Assembly: GCA_949152475.1 (NCBI GenBank)
Contig: OX424568.1
Location: 19,195,667-19,259,666, forward strand
Source of the DNA: Terebella lapidaria
Taxonomy: Eukaryota; Annelida; Polychaeta; Terebellida; Terebellidae
Length of the DNA: 64,000 nucleotides
Direction of reading: 5' to 3'
In this document: piece after piece, positions 11,220-24,163 of the stretch
Layout of the letters: each line of letters opens with the position of its first letter
Numbering within the stretch: position 1 is the stretch's first letter
Made by a program: the position numbers and the translations under genes
Notes under the pieces: generated by a model
The model's input: the letters and a program-made list of their open reading frames with translations, nothing else
What the model was told of the DNA's origin: nothing
The model's database searches: none

Positions 11220-13619
11220 TACTTGGCCAAATGAAATTTGGTCAAGTATGTTGGTCGGTTGCGTTTGTTTGTTTGTTTGTTTGTCAGTAAGCACTCTAGC
11301 GTCCACAATTCCAGTTCTATCCTTCCCAAACTTGGTCGGAATATTCTGTAGGACAATGGCTCGGACGAGTTCGAAGATGGGCATTCAAGGTCAAATATTG
11401 AGGTCAAGGTCATGCAAAATGTCGAAAACACATAAATGGCCATAACACCGGTTCTAATTGTCCTAGAAACTTCAAACTAAGTTCATATTTTAGACAAACT
11501 CGAGTTCTATCTTCCGTGACCTTGACCTTGACATTTGACCTTGACCTTGAGAAGTTCGCCTGAGGTCGAAGTCAAGGTCAAATACAAAGGTCGGCGCAGT
11601 ATATCGAGTAGTATATCGTTGGAAAGGTCTTGAGCCCCTGATTCCAGTGATATCTTATTTTTGGCGCTGAGACGTAAACTGACGTCACAATGACGTCATA
11701 AACGTCGAAAAGCCGAAATTTCAAAGGGTCATAACATCGTTAATAGTGTATGGAATCCCTTGGAATTTGATATGCATTTTGACAGCATTGACCTCTACGA
11801 ATTAAAGTACAAAGGTCAAAGGTCAAGGTCAAGGTTACCGATATCCCAGAAAAACATGTTTTCGGTTATAACATCTGCTTGAATCGCAGCAGACTCCTGA
11901 AATTTGATCCATATGATTCAGAAGAGATATGGCAATCAGACGTGTATGACAAGTTCATGATTGGTTTTGAACTTGGTCGGCAAAATGAGGTCACATGAGC
12001 AAAACTTGAAGGTCAAATTTTCAAACTTACTGATACTTATCAAATAGTACATCAAATGGAAGGTATCAGTCCCCTGATACATACTGTTCCATGCTTTTTC
12101 AGATGTGACGTCTACTGACGTCACAGTGACGTCATAAACGTCAATTTTTCAAAATTTCAAAAGGCCATAGTGTCCGTAATTCTTTTTTGATTCTGATTAA
12201 ATTATTCAAGTATAATCTGTATGTCCATACACAGGCAGTGCACAACTTTCGTGACCCAAAGTCACAGGTCAAAGCCAAGGTCAAGGAATAGGTCAAAATC
12301 ACATAAATGGCCATAACTTCAGTTCTATATGTCAGGAAGATTTTAAATTAAATGCATACTGTAAAAAAAATCAAAGTCTATCTTCAGTGACCTTGACCGT
12401 GACCTTTGACCATGACCTTGACCCAACCGCTCAAGGTCAAACTTTCATGAGAAAACAAAATTATCTCTGACTCTCAATTTGATGCTTGAATACGATGTAT
12501 TGTTGGTCCCTTATGCTCCACGTCAATTTTGAGTCTGATCGGATAAGCCATTGGGACGAAATTGACGTTCTTATGGCAACAAAGCTGGTCCCATTATAAG
12601 CAAAATCGCATATCCCGAGCTATCTATACTGATAACTGCCTGAATGATGATTGTGAAAATCTGTCAGTAGACTGTCTTATAAGTGAGGTCAAGTTCTTCC
12701 AGTTAAAAAAATTTCAAGGTCAAATGTCAAAGCCCGAGGTCAATATTGACCTTCAATTGAAAATCGTGTAGGTCACTATATCTCAACTGTTAACGAAAAC
12801 AGGAACGCAAAAGTAAAACCAGAATGTTGTCTTCACCTAGCCTAGAAACATTTGTATTTACACCTAAGGCCTACGACCCATAGCCTTTCAAGTGCCTTGG
12901 TAAAATTTTACCTTAAAAATGACCTTGACCTTCACTTTTTAAAAATTTTGAAAGGTCTTCAAGAGTACTTTCCGAATCTGTTGCCATTTCAAAAATATGA
13001 TGATATTTCACGACACTATGACGTCAAACGTGATTTTAATTTGAATTAGAACCTGTCGGTTCCCATAGTCATGTTGGAGTGTGCAGGTTGCATGCACCGC
13101 AAGCGCCCACCACGACTCCGTCATTGTGAATATCTACGAGGAAACAATGTGTTCAATAACAGTATTATTCCTAGTTTATGATGCACTTTTCATATTTGCA
13201 ATACATTGAAAACTCACCGAGATATCTTCATGGAAAGAGCAGTGGGGGTAAATCTGGTCCCCAGACCGTTTATACACCAATAAGTTGTGGAAACGATTAC
13301 CCCCTGTGCACGAGTCCCATTCTAACTATAATGATTCGGTCGTGTAGTAACACAATATACCTCGAATAATCTAAATATTTACTTCAAAACAACGTTGCTG
13401 TTGTTTTCTAACTCAGTGATGTCCAGATGACACAAAGCCTAAAAGCCATGATGTATTTACTACAATTTCAGGCACGAAACACTCCTTATTATTCATACTA
13501 TTGGCGATGACGAACCGGGTTCGAACCGGGTTTTTATAAATATCTTGTATATATGCATAGGATGTTGTTACTTGACGAAATCAAACATTTAGTCAAGTAT
13601 GTTGATCGGTTCTGTTTGT
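11220..13619 (+). repeat. Long module L2 (2400 bp)
   Basis: L2 is a near-identical tandem copy of L1 at 2449-bp offset through most of its length. Its right part instead shares variants with the following LX modules: CCATTTCAAAA near 12985 where L1 has CCATTTTAAAA, and GGATGTTG near 13561 where L1 has GGATATTG. L2 therefore looks like a mosaic, left part from the L1 duplication and right part from the LX amplification. Confidence 0.87.
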
Positions 13620-16600
13620 TACTTGGCCAAATTAAATTTGGTCAAGTATGTTGGTCGGTTGCGTTTGTTTGTTTGTTTGTTTGTTTGTTTGTTTGTCAGT
13701 AAGCACTCTAGCGTCCACAATTCCAGTTCTATCCTTCCCAAACTTGGTCGGAATATTCTGTAGGACAATGGCTCGGACGAGTTCGAAGATGGGCATTCAA
13801 GGTCAGATTTTTATGAAAGCATATATCAATGTAAGTATCAATCTATTACCACCAATACATCCAGATTTTGATTATGTTAATAACAAACGTAAAGTACAAC
13901 ATTTTGCAATAGAAACAAAGCCTGACCAAATATTTTATCCAAAGACACACTGGCGTCATCAGGGGCAGACAATGTGTTAAATGTAGTTGTTCCTACTGTA
14001 CACCTGATAGAATTAGTATACAACTGCCCGACAACCTATGAAAAAAAATATATAAATCCAAAACGAACCCCATGCAATAGATATATGACAAGTACATAAG
14101 TACCTAATCATAAGCCAAAAGGCTCCTGAGTTGATGGTATCCTCGGAGACAAATTTTTAACGTCCGCCAGCAGTGACACCAACTCAGTGGTATCAATGTA
14201 AGTATCAATCTTTTACCACCAATATACAGCCAAATTTTGATGATGGTAATAACAAACGTAAAGTACAACATTTCGCAATAGAAACAAAGCCCGACCAAAT
14301 AGTTTATCCAAAGACACACTGGCGTCATCAGGGGCAGACAGTGTGTTAAATGTAGTTGTTTCTACTGTACACCTGATGGAATTAGTACACAACTGCCCAA
14401 CAACCTATGAAAAACATTAATATATAAATCCAATACAAACCCCAAGCCAAAAGGCTACTGAATTGATGGTATCCTCGGGGACAGATTTAACATCCGCCAG
14501 CAGTGACACCTACTCAGTGGTATGAATGTGAGTATCGATCTATTCCTACCAATACATCCAGATTTTGATGATGTTAATAACAAACGTAAAGTACAACATT
14601 TTGGAATAGGAACAAAGCCCGACCAAATATGTGACCTTGACCTTTGACCTTGATTTAGTATTTAAAGGTCAAATGTTCGAAAATATGCGAATGCGTTTTC
14701 ACAATTTTTCTGGCTAAAATTCATAACGAAATGTTTGCAGAATGTACCAGAGTATCCAGTAAGTAGACATGGTTAACAGATCAGAAAATTTGGGTCAACG
14801 TTTTAAGTCAAGGTCAAATACAAAGGTCGGCGCAGTATATCGAGTAGTATATCGTTGGAAAGGTCTTGAGCCCCTGATTCCAGTGATATCTTATTTTTGG
14901 CGCTGAGACGTAAACTGACGTCACAATGACGTCATAAACGTCGAAAAGCCGAAATTTCAAAGGGTCATAACATCGTTAATAGTGTATGGAATCCCTTGGA
15001 ATTTGATATGCATTTTGACAGCATTGACCTCTACGAATTAAAGTACAAAGGTCAAAGGTCAAGGTCAAGGTTACCGATATCCCAGAAAAACATGTTTTCG
15101 GTTATAACATCTGCTTGAATCGCAGCAGACTCCTGAAATTTGATCCATATGATTCAGAAGAGATATGGCAATCAGACGTGTATGACAAGTTCATGATTGG
15201 TTTTGAACTTGGTCGGCAAAATGAGGTCACATGAGCAAAACTTGAAGGTCAAATTTTCAAACTTACTGATACTTATCAAATAGTACATCAAATGGAAGGT
15301 ATCAGTCCCCTGATACATACTGTTCCATGCTTTTTCAGATGTGACGTCTACTGACGTCACAGTGACGTCATAAACGTCAATTTTTCAAAATTTCAAAAGG
15401 CCATAGTGTCCGTAATTCTTTTTTGATTCTGATTAAATTATTCAAGTATAATCTGTATGTCCATACACAGGCAGTGCACAACTTTCGTGACCCAAAGTCA
15501 CAGGTCAAAGCCAAGGTCAAGGAATAGGTCAAAATCACATAAATGGCCATAACTTCAGTTCTATATGTCAGGAAGATTTTAAATTAAATGCATACTGTAA
15601 AAAAAATCAAAGTCTATCTTCAGTGACCTTGACCGTGACCTTTGACCATGACCTTGACCCAACCGCTCAAGGTCAAACTTTCATGAGAAAACAAAATTAT
15701 CTCTGACTCTCAATTTGATGCTTGAATACGATGTATTGTTGGTCCCTTATGCTCCACGTCAATTTTGAGTCTGATCGGATAAGCCATTGGGACGAAATTG
15801 ACGTTCTTATGGCAACAAAGCTGGTCCCATTATAAGCAAAATCGCATATCCCGAGCTATCTATACTGATAACTGCCTGAATGATGATTGTGAAAATCTGT
15901 CAGTAGACTGTCTTATAAGTGAGGTCAAGTTCTTCCAGTTAAAAAAATTTCAAGGTCAAATGTCAAAGCCCGAGGTCAATATTGACCTTCAATTGAAAAT
16001 CGTGTAGGTCACTATATCTCAACTGTTAACGAAAACAGGAACGCAAAAGTAAAACCAGAATGTTGTCTTCACCTAGCCTAGAAACATTTGTATTTACACC
16101 TAAGGCCTACGACCCATAGCCTTTCAAGTGCCTTGGTAAAATTTTACCTTAAAAATGACCTTGACCTTCACTTTTTAAAAATTTTGAAAGGTCTTCAAGA
16201 GTACTTTCCGAATCTGTTGCCATTTCAAAAATATGATGATATTTCACGACACTATGACGTCAAACGTGATTTTAATTTGAATTAGAACCTGTCGGTTCCC
16301 ATAGTCATGTTGGAGTGTGCAGGTTGCATGCACCGCAAGCGCCCACCACGACTCCGTCATTGTGAATATCTACGAGGAAACAATGTGTTCAATAACAGTA
16401 TTATTCCTAGTTTATGATGCACTTTTCATATTTGCAATACATTGAAAACTCACCGAGATATCTTCATGGAAAGAGCAGTGGGGGTAAATCTGGTCCCCAG
16501 ACCGTTTATACACCAATAAGTTGTGGAAACGATTACCCCCTGTGCACGAGTCCCATTCTAACTATAATGATTCGGTCGTGTAGTAACACAATATACCTCG

Positions 16601-16855
16601 AATAATCTAAATATTTACTTCAAAACAACGTTGCTGTTGTTTTCTAACTCAGTGATGTCCAGATGACACAAAGCCTAAAAGCCATGATGTATTTACTACA
16701 ATTTCAGGCACGAAACACTCCTTATTATTCATACTATTGGCGATGACGAACCGGGTTCGAACCGGGTTTTTATAAATATCTTGTATATATGCATAGGATG
16801 TTGTTACTTGACGAAATCAAACATTTAGTCAAGTATGTTGATCGGTTCTGTTTGT
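13620..16855 (+). repeat. Chimeric module LX1 (3236 bp)
   Basis: It starts with H1 (loop TAA variant) and an L head. After CAAGGTCA at 13805 it switches to the X core (13806-14804). At about 14804-14815 it switches back to L sequence inside a shared GTCAAGGTCA. Relative to L2, 175 bp of L (11394-11568) are replaced by about 999 bp of X. With three extra GTTT steps this accounts exactly for the 836-bp length difference. The right-hand switch looks like a recombination junction because X1, X2 and X3 continue differently at that point. Confidence 0.87.
13806..14804 (+). repeat. X core with three roughly 330-370-bp sub-repeats
   Basis: Sub-repeats are marked by AATGT(A/G)AGTATC(A/G)ATC at 13831, 14198 and 14528. 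Each carries the ACACACTG / CAGTGTGT inverted pair, a CCAAAAGGCT motif and a CAGTGACACC motif. A TGACCTTGACCTTTGACC run near 14632 follows the last sub-repeat. The same core recurs at 17042-18040, from 20282, from 26807 and from 31125 with different sub-repeat numbers. No coding potential is recognised. Confidence 0.8.
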
Positions 16856-19800
16856 TACTTGGCCAAATTAAATTTGGTCAAGTATGTTGGTCGGTTGCGT
16901 TTGTTTGTTTGTTTGTTTGTTTGTTTGTTTGTCAGTAAGCACTCTAGCGTCCACAATTCCAGTTCTATCCTTCCCAAACTTGGTCGGAATATTCTGTAGG
17001 ACAATGGCTCGGACGAGTTCGAAGATGGGCATTCAAGGTCAGATTTTTATGAAAGCATATATCAATGTAAGTATCAATCTATTACCACCAATACATCCAG
17101 ATTTTGATTATGTTAATAACAAACGTAAAGTACAACATTTTGCAATAGAAACAAAGCCTGACCAAATATTTTATCCAAAGACACACTGGCGTCATCAGGG
17201 GCAGACAATGTGTTAAATGTAGTTGTTCCTACTGTACACCTGATAGAATTAGTATACAACTGCCCGACAACCTATGAAAAAAAATATATAAATCCAAAAC
17301 GAACCCCATGCAATAGATATATGACAAGTACATAAGTACCTAATCATAAGCCAAAAGGCTCCTGAGTTGATGGTATCCTCGGAGACAAATTTTTAACGTC
17401 CGCCAGCAGTGACACCAACTCAGTGGTATCAATGTAAGTATCAATCTTTTACCACCAATATACAGCCAAATTTTGATGATGGTAATAACAAACGTAAAGT
17501 ACAACATTTCGCAATAGAAACAAAGCCCGACCAAATAGTTTATCCAAAGACACACTGGCGTCATCAGGGGCAGACAGTGTGTTAAATGTAGTTGTTTCTA
17601 CTGTACACCTGATGGAATTAGTACACAACTGCCCAACAACCTATGAAAAACATTAATATATAAATCCAATACAAACCCCAAGCCAAAAGGCTACTGAATT
17701 GATGGTATCCTCGGGGACAGATTTAACATCCGCCAGCAGTGACACCTACTCAGTGGTATGAATGTGAGTATCGATCTATTCCTACCAATACATCCAGATT
17801 TTGATGATGTTAATAACAAACGTAAAGTACAACATTTTGGAATAGGAACAAAGCCCGACCAAATATGTGACCTTGACCTTTGACCTTGATTTAGTATTTA
17901 AAGGTCAAATGTTCGAAAATATGCGAATGCGTTTTCACAATTTTTCTGGCTAAAATTCATAACGAAATGTTTGCAGAATGTACCAGAGTATCCAGTAAGT
18001 AGACATGGTTAACAGATCAGAAAATTTGGGTCAACGTTTTAAGTCAAGGTCAAATACAAAGGTCGGCGCAGTATATCGAGTAGTATATCGTTGGAAAGGT
18101 CTTGAGCCCCTGATTCCAGTGATATCTTATTTTTGGCGCTGAGACGTAAACTGACGTCACAATGACGTCATAAACGTCGAAAAGCCGAAATTTCAAAGGG
18201 TCATAACATCGTTAATAGTGTATGGAATCCCTTGGAATTTGATATGCATTTTGACAGCATTGACCTCTACGAATTAAAGTACAAAGGTCAAAGGTCAAGG
18301 TCAAGGTTACCGATATCCCAGAAAAACATGTTTTCGGTTATAACATCTGCTTGAATCGCAGCAGACTCCTGAAATTTGATCCATATGATTCAGAAGAGAT
18401 ATGGCAATCAGACGTGTATGACAAGTTCATGATTGGTTTTGAACTTGGTCGGCAAAATGAGGTCACATGAGCAAAACTTGAAGGTCAAATTTTCAAACTT
18501 ACTGATACTTATCAAATAGTACATCAAATGGAAGGTATCAGTCCCCTGATACATACTGTTCCATGCTTTTTCAGATGTGACGTCTACTGACGTCACAGTG
18601 ACGTCATAAACGTCAATTTTTCAAAATTTCAAAAGGCCATAGTGTCCGTAATTCTTTTTTGATTCTGATTAAATTATTCAAGTATAATCTGTATGTCCAT
18701 ACACAGGCAGTGCACAACTTTCGTGACCCAAAGTCACAGGTCAAAGCCAAGGTCAAGGAATAGGTCAAAATCACATAAATGGCCATAACTTCAGTTCTAT
18801 ATGTCAGGAAGATTTTAAATTAAATGCATACTGTAAAAAAAATCAAAGTCTATCTTCAGTGACCTTGACCGTGACCTTTGACCATGACCTTGACCCAACC
18901 GCTCAAGGTCAAACTTTCATGAGAAAACAAAATTATCTCTGACTCTCAATTTGATGCTTGAATACGATGTATTGTTGGTCCCTTATGCTCCACGTCAATT
19001 TTGAGTCTGATCGGATAAGCCATTGGGACGAAATTGACGTTCTTATGGCAACAAAGCTGGTCCCATTATAAGCAAAATCGCATATCCCGAGCTATCTATA
19101 CTGATAACTGCCTGAATGATGATTGTGAAAATCTGTCAGTAGACTGTCTTATAAGTGAGGTCAAGTTCTTCCAGTTAAAAAAATTTCAAGGTCAAATGTC
19201 AAAGCCCGAGGTCAATATTGACCTTCAATTGAAAATCGTGTAGGTCACTATATCTCAACTGTTAACGAAAACAGGAACGCAAAAGTAAAACCAGAATGTT
19301 GTCTTCACCTAGCCTAGAAACATTTGTATTTACACCTAAGGCCTACGACCCATAGCCTTTCAAGTGCCTTGGTAAAATTTTACCTTAAAAATGACCTTGA
19401 CCTTCACTTTTTAAAAATTTTGAAAGGTCTTCAAGAGTACTTTCCGAATCTGTTGCCATTTCAAAAATATGATGATATTTCACGACACTATGACGTCAAA
19501 CGTGATTTTAATTTGAATTAGAACCTGTCGGTTCCCATAGTCATGTTGGAGTGTGCAGGTTGCATGCACCGCAAGCGCCCACCACGACTCCGTCATTGTG
19601 AATATCTACGAGGAAACAATGTGTTCAATAACAGTATTATTCCTAGTTTATGATGCACTTTTCATATTTGCAATACATTGAAAACTCACCGAGATATCTT
19701 CATGGAAAGAGCAGTGGGGGTAAATCTGGTCCCCAGACCGTTTATACACCAATAAGTTGTGGAAACGATTACCCCCTGTGCACGAGTCCCATTCTAACTA

Positions 19801-20091
19801 TAATGATTCGGTCGTGTAGTAACACAATATACCTCGAATAATCTAAATATTTACTTCAAAACAACGTTGCTGTTGTTTTCTAACTCAGTGATGTCCAGAT
19901 GACACAAAGCCTAAAAGCCATGATGTATTTACTACAATTTCAGGCACGAAACACTCCTTATTATTCATACTATTGGCGATGACGAACCGGGTTCGAACCG
20001 GGTTTTTATAAATATCTTGTATATATGCATAGGATGTTGTTACTTGACGAAATCAAACATTTAGTCAAGTATGTTGATCGGTTCTGTTTGT
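16856..20091 (+). repeat. Chimeric module LX2 (3236 bp), tandem duplicate of LX1
   Basis: It has the same length and the same L-to-X and X-to-L switch points as LX1, shifted by exactly 3236 bp, with X core at 17042-18040. The GTTT tract after the head has the same eight steps. The fusion therefore formed once and was duplicated in tandem afterwards. Confidence 0.88.
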
Positions 20092-21754
20092 TACTTGGCC
20101 AAATTAAATTTGGTCAAGTATGTTGGTCGGTTGCGTTTGTTTGTTTGTTTGTTTGTTTGTTTGTTTGTTTGTCAGTAAGCACTCTAGCGTCCACAATTCC
20201 AGTTCTATCCTTCCCAAACTTGGTCGGAATATTCTGTAGGACAATGGCTCGGACGAGTTCGAAGATGGGCATTCAAGGTCAGATTTTTATGAAAGCATAT
20301 ATCAATGTAAGTATCAATCTATTACCACCAATACATCCAGATTTTGATTATGTTAATAACAAACGTAAAGTACAACATTTTGCAATAGAAACAAAGCCTG
20401 ACCAAATATTTTATCCAAAGACACACTGGCGTCATCAGGGGCAGACAATGTGTTAAATGTAGTTGTTCCTACTGTACACCTGATAGAATTAGTATACAAC
20501 TGCCCGACAACCTATGAAAAAAAATATATAAATCCAAAACGAACCCCATGCAATAGATATATGACAAGTACATAAGTACCTAATCATAAGCCAAAAGGCT
20601 CCTGAGTTGATGGTATCCTCGGAGACAAATTTTTAACGTCCGCCAGCAGTGACACCAACTCAGTGGTATCAATGTAAGTATCAATCTTTTACCACCAATA
20701 TACAGCCAAATTTTGATGATGGTAATAACAAACGTAAAGTACAACATTTCGCAATAGAAACAAAGCCCGACCAAATAGTTTATCCAAAGACACACTGGCG
20801 TCATCAGGGGCAGACAGTGTGTTAAATGTAGTTGTTTCTACTGTACACCTGATGGAATTAGTACACAACTGCCCAACAACCTATGAAAAACATTAATATA
20901 TAAATCCAATACAAACCCCAAGCCAAAAGGCTACTGAATTGATGGTATCCTCGGGGACAGATTTAACATCCGCCAGCAGTGACACCTACTCAGTGGTATG
21001 AATGTGAGTATCGATCTATTCCTACCAATACATCCAGATTTTGATGATGTTAATAACAAACGTAAAGTACAACATTTTGGAATAGGAACAAAGCCCGACC
21101 AAATATGTGACCTTGACCTTTGACCTTGATTTAGTATTTAAAGGTCAAATGTTCGAAAATATGCGAATGCGTTTTCACAATTTTTCTGGCTAAAATTCAT
21201 AACGAAATGTTTGCAGAATGTACCAGAGTATCCAGTAAGTAGACATGGTTAACAGATCAGAAAATTTGGGTCAACGTTTTAATGTCGAGGTCACAAATTA
21301 GATTATGAACACATAACTTGCCATAACTTCGGTTCTAACACACATATGGACTTCAAATTAGGTTCACATTGTACCAAGCGCCAATGCAGATCTTCTGTGA
21401 TCTTTGCCTCCGACCTTTGACCTTAACCTTTGAAAGGTCATCCAAGATCAACTTTTTGCATAAAATCACATTTCATGCAAATCTATAGAGCATCATATCA
21501 AATCAGAGGACTTGAAGACACAAATTGTCCATAAGACGTTATTGGACGTCATAGTGACGTCATGAATGACCTGAAAACACATTTCATCATATCTTCAGTT
21601 CAAATTACTGGAGAGACCTCGAATTAGATTCATATGAATGAACTCGTAATATGTGACCTAATATGTGATCTTTTGACCTAGACGGTGATCTGGTACTGGC
21701 TTTATTTCTATTTGGCCAAGTGTCGCGCTATGCGCGACAGGCCTCGGGCTCTCG
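20092..21754 (+). repeat. Module X1: L-type head joined to complete X body
   Basis: The head and X core (from 20282, three sub-repeats) match LX1 and LX2, with nine GTTT steps instead of eight. Where the LX modules jump back to L, this copy continues (about 21280 onward) with its own GGTCA/TGACC block. It has a CRE-like pair (21544-21562, the first site changed to GGACGTCA) and ends in the GTCGCGC hairpin and CTCG before a new GTTT tract. It represents the unfused X form. Confidence 0.85.
21722..21738 (+). repeat. Stem-loop leader H3
   Basis: GTCGCGC and GCGCGAC are perfect complementary arms around the loop TAT, preceded by TTTGGCCAAGT and followed by a GC-rich spacer ending CTCG and a GTTT tract. 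The same hairpin occurs at 28613-28629 and 32241-32257. Here it leads into module L3, at 28646 into L5, and at 32274 into array B, so one leader serves different bodies. Confidence 0.8.
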
Positions 21755-24163
21755 TTTGTTTGTTTGTTTGTTTGTTTGTCAGTACGCACTCTAGCGTCCA
21801 CAATTCCAGTTCTATCGTTCCCAAACTAGGTCGGAATATTCTGTAGGACAATGGCTCGGACGAGTTCGAAGATGGGCATTCAAGGTCAAATATTGAGATC
21901 AAGGTCATGCAAAATGTCGAAAACACATAAATAACCATAACACCGGTTCTAATCGTCCTAGAAACGTCAAACTAAGTTCATATTGTAGACAAACTCGAGT
22001 TCTATCTTCCGTGACCTTGACCTTGACATTTGACCTTGACCTTGAGAAGTTCGCCTGAGGTCGAAGTCAAGGTCAAGTACAAAGGTCGGCGCAGCATATC
22101 GAGTAGTATATCGTTGGAAAGGTCTTGAGCCCCTTATTCCAGCGATATCTTATTTTTGGCGCTGCGACGTAAACTGACGTCACAATGACGTCATAAACGT
22201 CGAAAATCCGAAATTTCAAAGGGTCACAACATCGTCAATAGTGTATGGAATCCCTTGGAATTTGATATGCATTTTGACAGCATTGACCTCTACGAACTGA
22301 AGTACAAAGGTCAAAGGTCAAGGTCAAGGTTACCGAAATCCCAGAAAAACATGTTTTCGGTTATAACATCTGCTTGAATCGCAGCAGACTCCTGAAATTT
22401 GATCCATATGATTCAGAAGAGATATGACAATCAGACGTGTATGGCAATTTCATGATTGGTTTTGAACTTGGTCGGCAAAATGAGGTCACATGAGCAAAAC
22501 TTGAAGGTCAAATTTTCAAACTTACTGATACCTATCAAATAGTACATCAAATGGAAGGTATCAGTCCCCTGATACATACTGTTCCATGCTTTTTCAGATG
22601 TGACGTCTACTGACGTCACAGTGACGTCATAAACGTCAATTTTTCAAAATTTCAAAAGGCCATAGTGTCCGTAATTCTTTTTTGATTCTGATTAAATTAT
22701 TCAAGTATAATCTGTATGTCCATACACAGGCAGTGCACAACTTTCGTGACCCAAAGTCACAGGTCAAAGCCAAGGTCAAGGAATAGGTCAAAATCACATA
22801 AATGGCAATAACTTCAGTTCTATATGTCAGGAAGATTTTAAATTAAATGCATACTGTAAATAAACTCAAAGTCTATCTTCAGTGACCTTGACCGTGACCT
22901 TTGACCATGACCTTGACCCAACCGCTCAAGGTCAAACTTTCATGAGAAAACAATATTATCTCTGACTCTCAATTTGATGCTTGAATACGATGTATTGTTG
23001 GTCCCTTATGCTCCACGTCAATTTTGAGTCTGATCGGATAAGCCATTGGGACGAAATTGACGTTCTTATGGCAACAAAGCTGGTCCCATTATAAGCAAAA
23101 TCGCATATCCCGAGCTATCTATACTGATAACTGCCTGAATGATGATTGTGAAAATCTGTCAGTAGACTGTCTTATAAGTGAGGTCAAGTTCTTCCAGTTA
23201 AAAAAATTTCAAGGTCAAATGTCAAAACCCGAGGTCAATATTGACCTTCAATGGAAAATCGTGTAGGTCACTATATCTCAACTGTTAATGAAAACAGGAA
23301 CGCAAAAGTAAAACCAGAATGTTGTCTTCACCTAGCCTAGAAACATTTGTATTTACACCTAAGGCCTACGACCCATAGCCTTTCAAGTGCCTTGGTCGAA
23401 TTTGACCTTAAAAATGACCTTGACCTTCACTTTTTAAAAATTTTGAAAGGTCTTCAAGGGTACTTTCCGAATCTGTTGCCATTTTAAAAATATGACGATA
23501 TTTCACGTCACTATGACGTCAAACGTGATTTTAATTTGAATTAGAACCTGTCGGTTCCCATAGTCATGTTGGAGTGTGCAGGTTGCATGCACCGCAAGCG
23601 CCAACCACGACTCCGTCATTGTGAATATCTGCGAGGAAACAATGTGTTCAATAACAGTATTATTCCTAGTTTATGATGCACTTTTCATATTTGTAATACA
23701 TTGAAAACTCACCGAGATATCTTCATGGAAAGAGCAGTGGGGGTAAATCTGGTCCTCAGACCGTTTATACACCAATAAGTTGTGGAAACGATTATCCCCT
23801 GTGCACGAGTCCCATTCTAACTATAATGATTCGGTCGTGTAGTAACACAATATACCTCGAATAATCTAAATATTTACTTCAAAACAACGTTGCTGTTGTT
23901 TTCTAACTCAGTGATGTCCAGATGACACAAAGCCTAAAAGCCATGATGTATTTACTACAATTTCAGGCACGAAACACTCCTTATTATTCAAACTATTGGC
24001 GATGACGAACCGGGTTCGAACCGGGTTTTTATAAATATCTTGTATATATGCACAGGATATTGTTACTTGACGAAATCAAGCATTTTGTCAAGTATGTTGA
24101 TCGGTTCTGTTTGTTACTTGGCCAAATGAAATTTGGTCAAGTATGTTGGTCGGTTGCGTTTGT
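21755..24163 (+). repeat. Long module L3
   Basis: This is an L-type body entered through the H3 leader rather than H1. It carries variants shared only with L4, such as GAACTGAAGTAC near 22295 and GGTCCTCAGACC near 23752. It ends with an H2-like hairpin near 24063 and an extra H1 copy at 24115. Its right part has diverged slightly from L1 and L2, so it belongs to a separate duplication group. Confidence 0.85.

Noticed and set aside
12562-12771. 69-codon frame repeated in all L modules
   Set aside because: It overlaps GGTCA clusters, has no recognisable domain, and occurs within a repeat whose other segments shift frame between copies.
13831-13840. GTAAGT splice-donor words in each X sub-repeat
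   Set aside because: The word recurs with the repeat and is not preceded by an exon-like frame or followed by a plausible acceptor.
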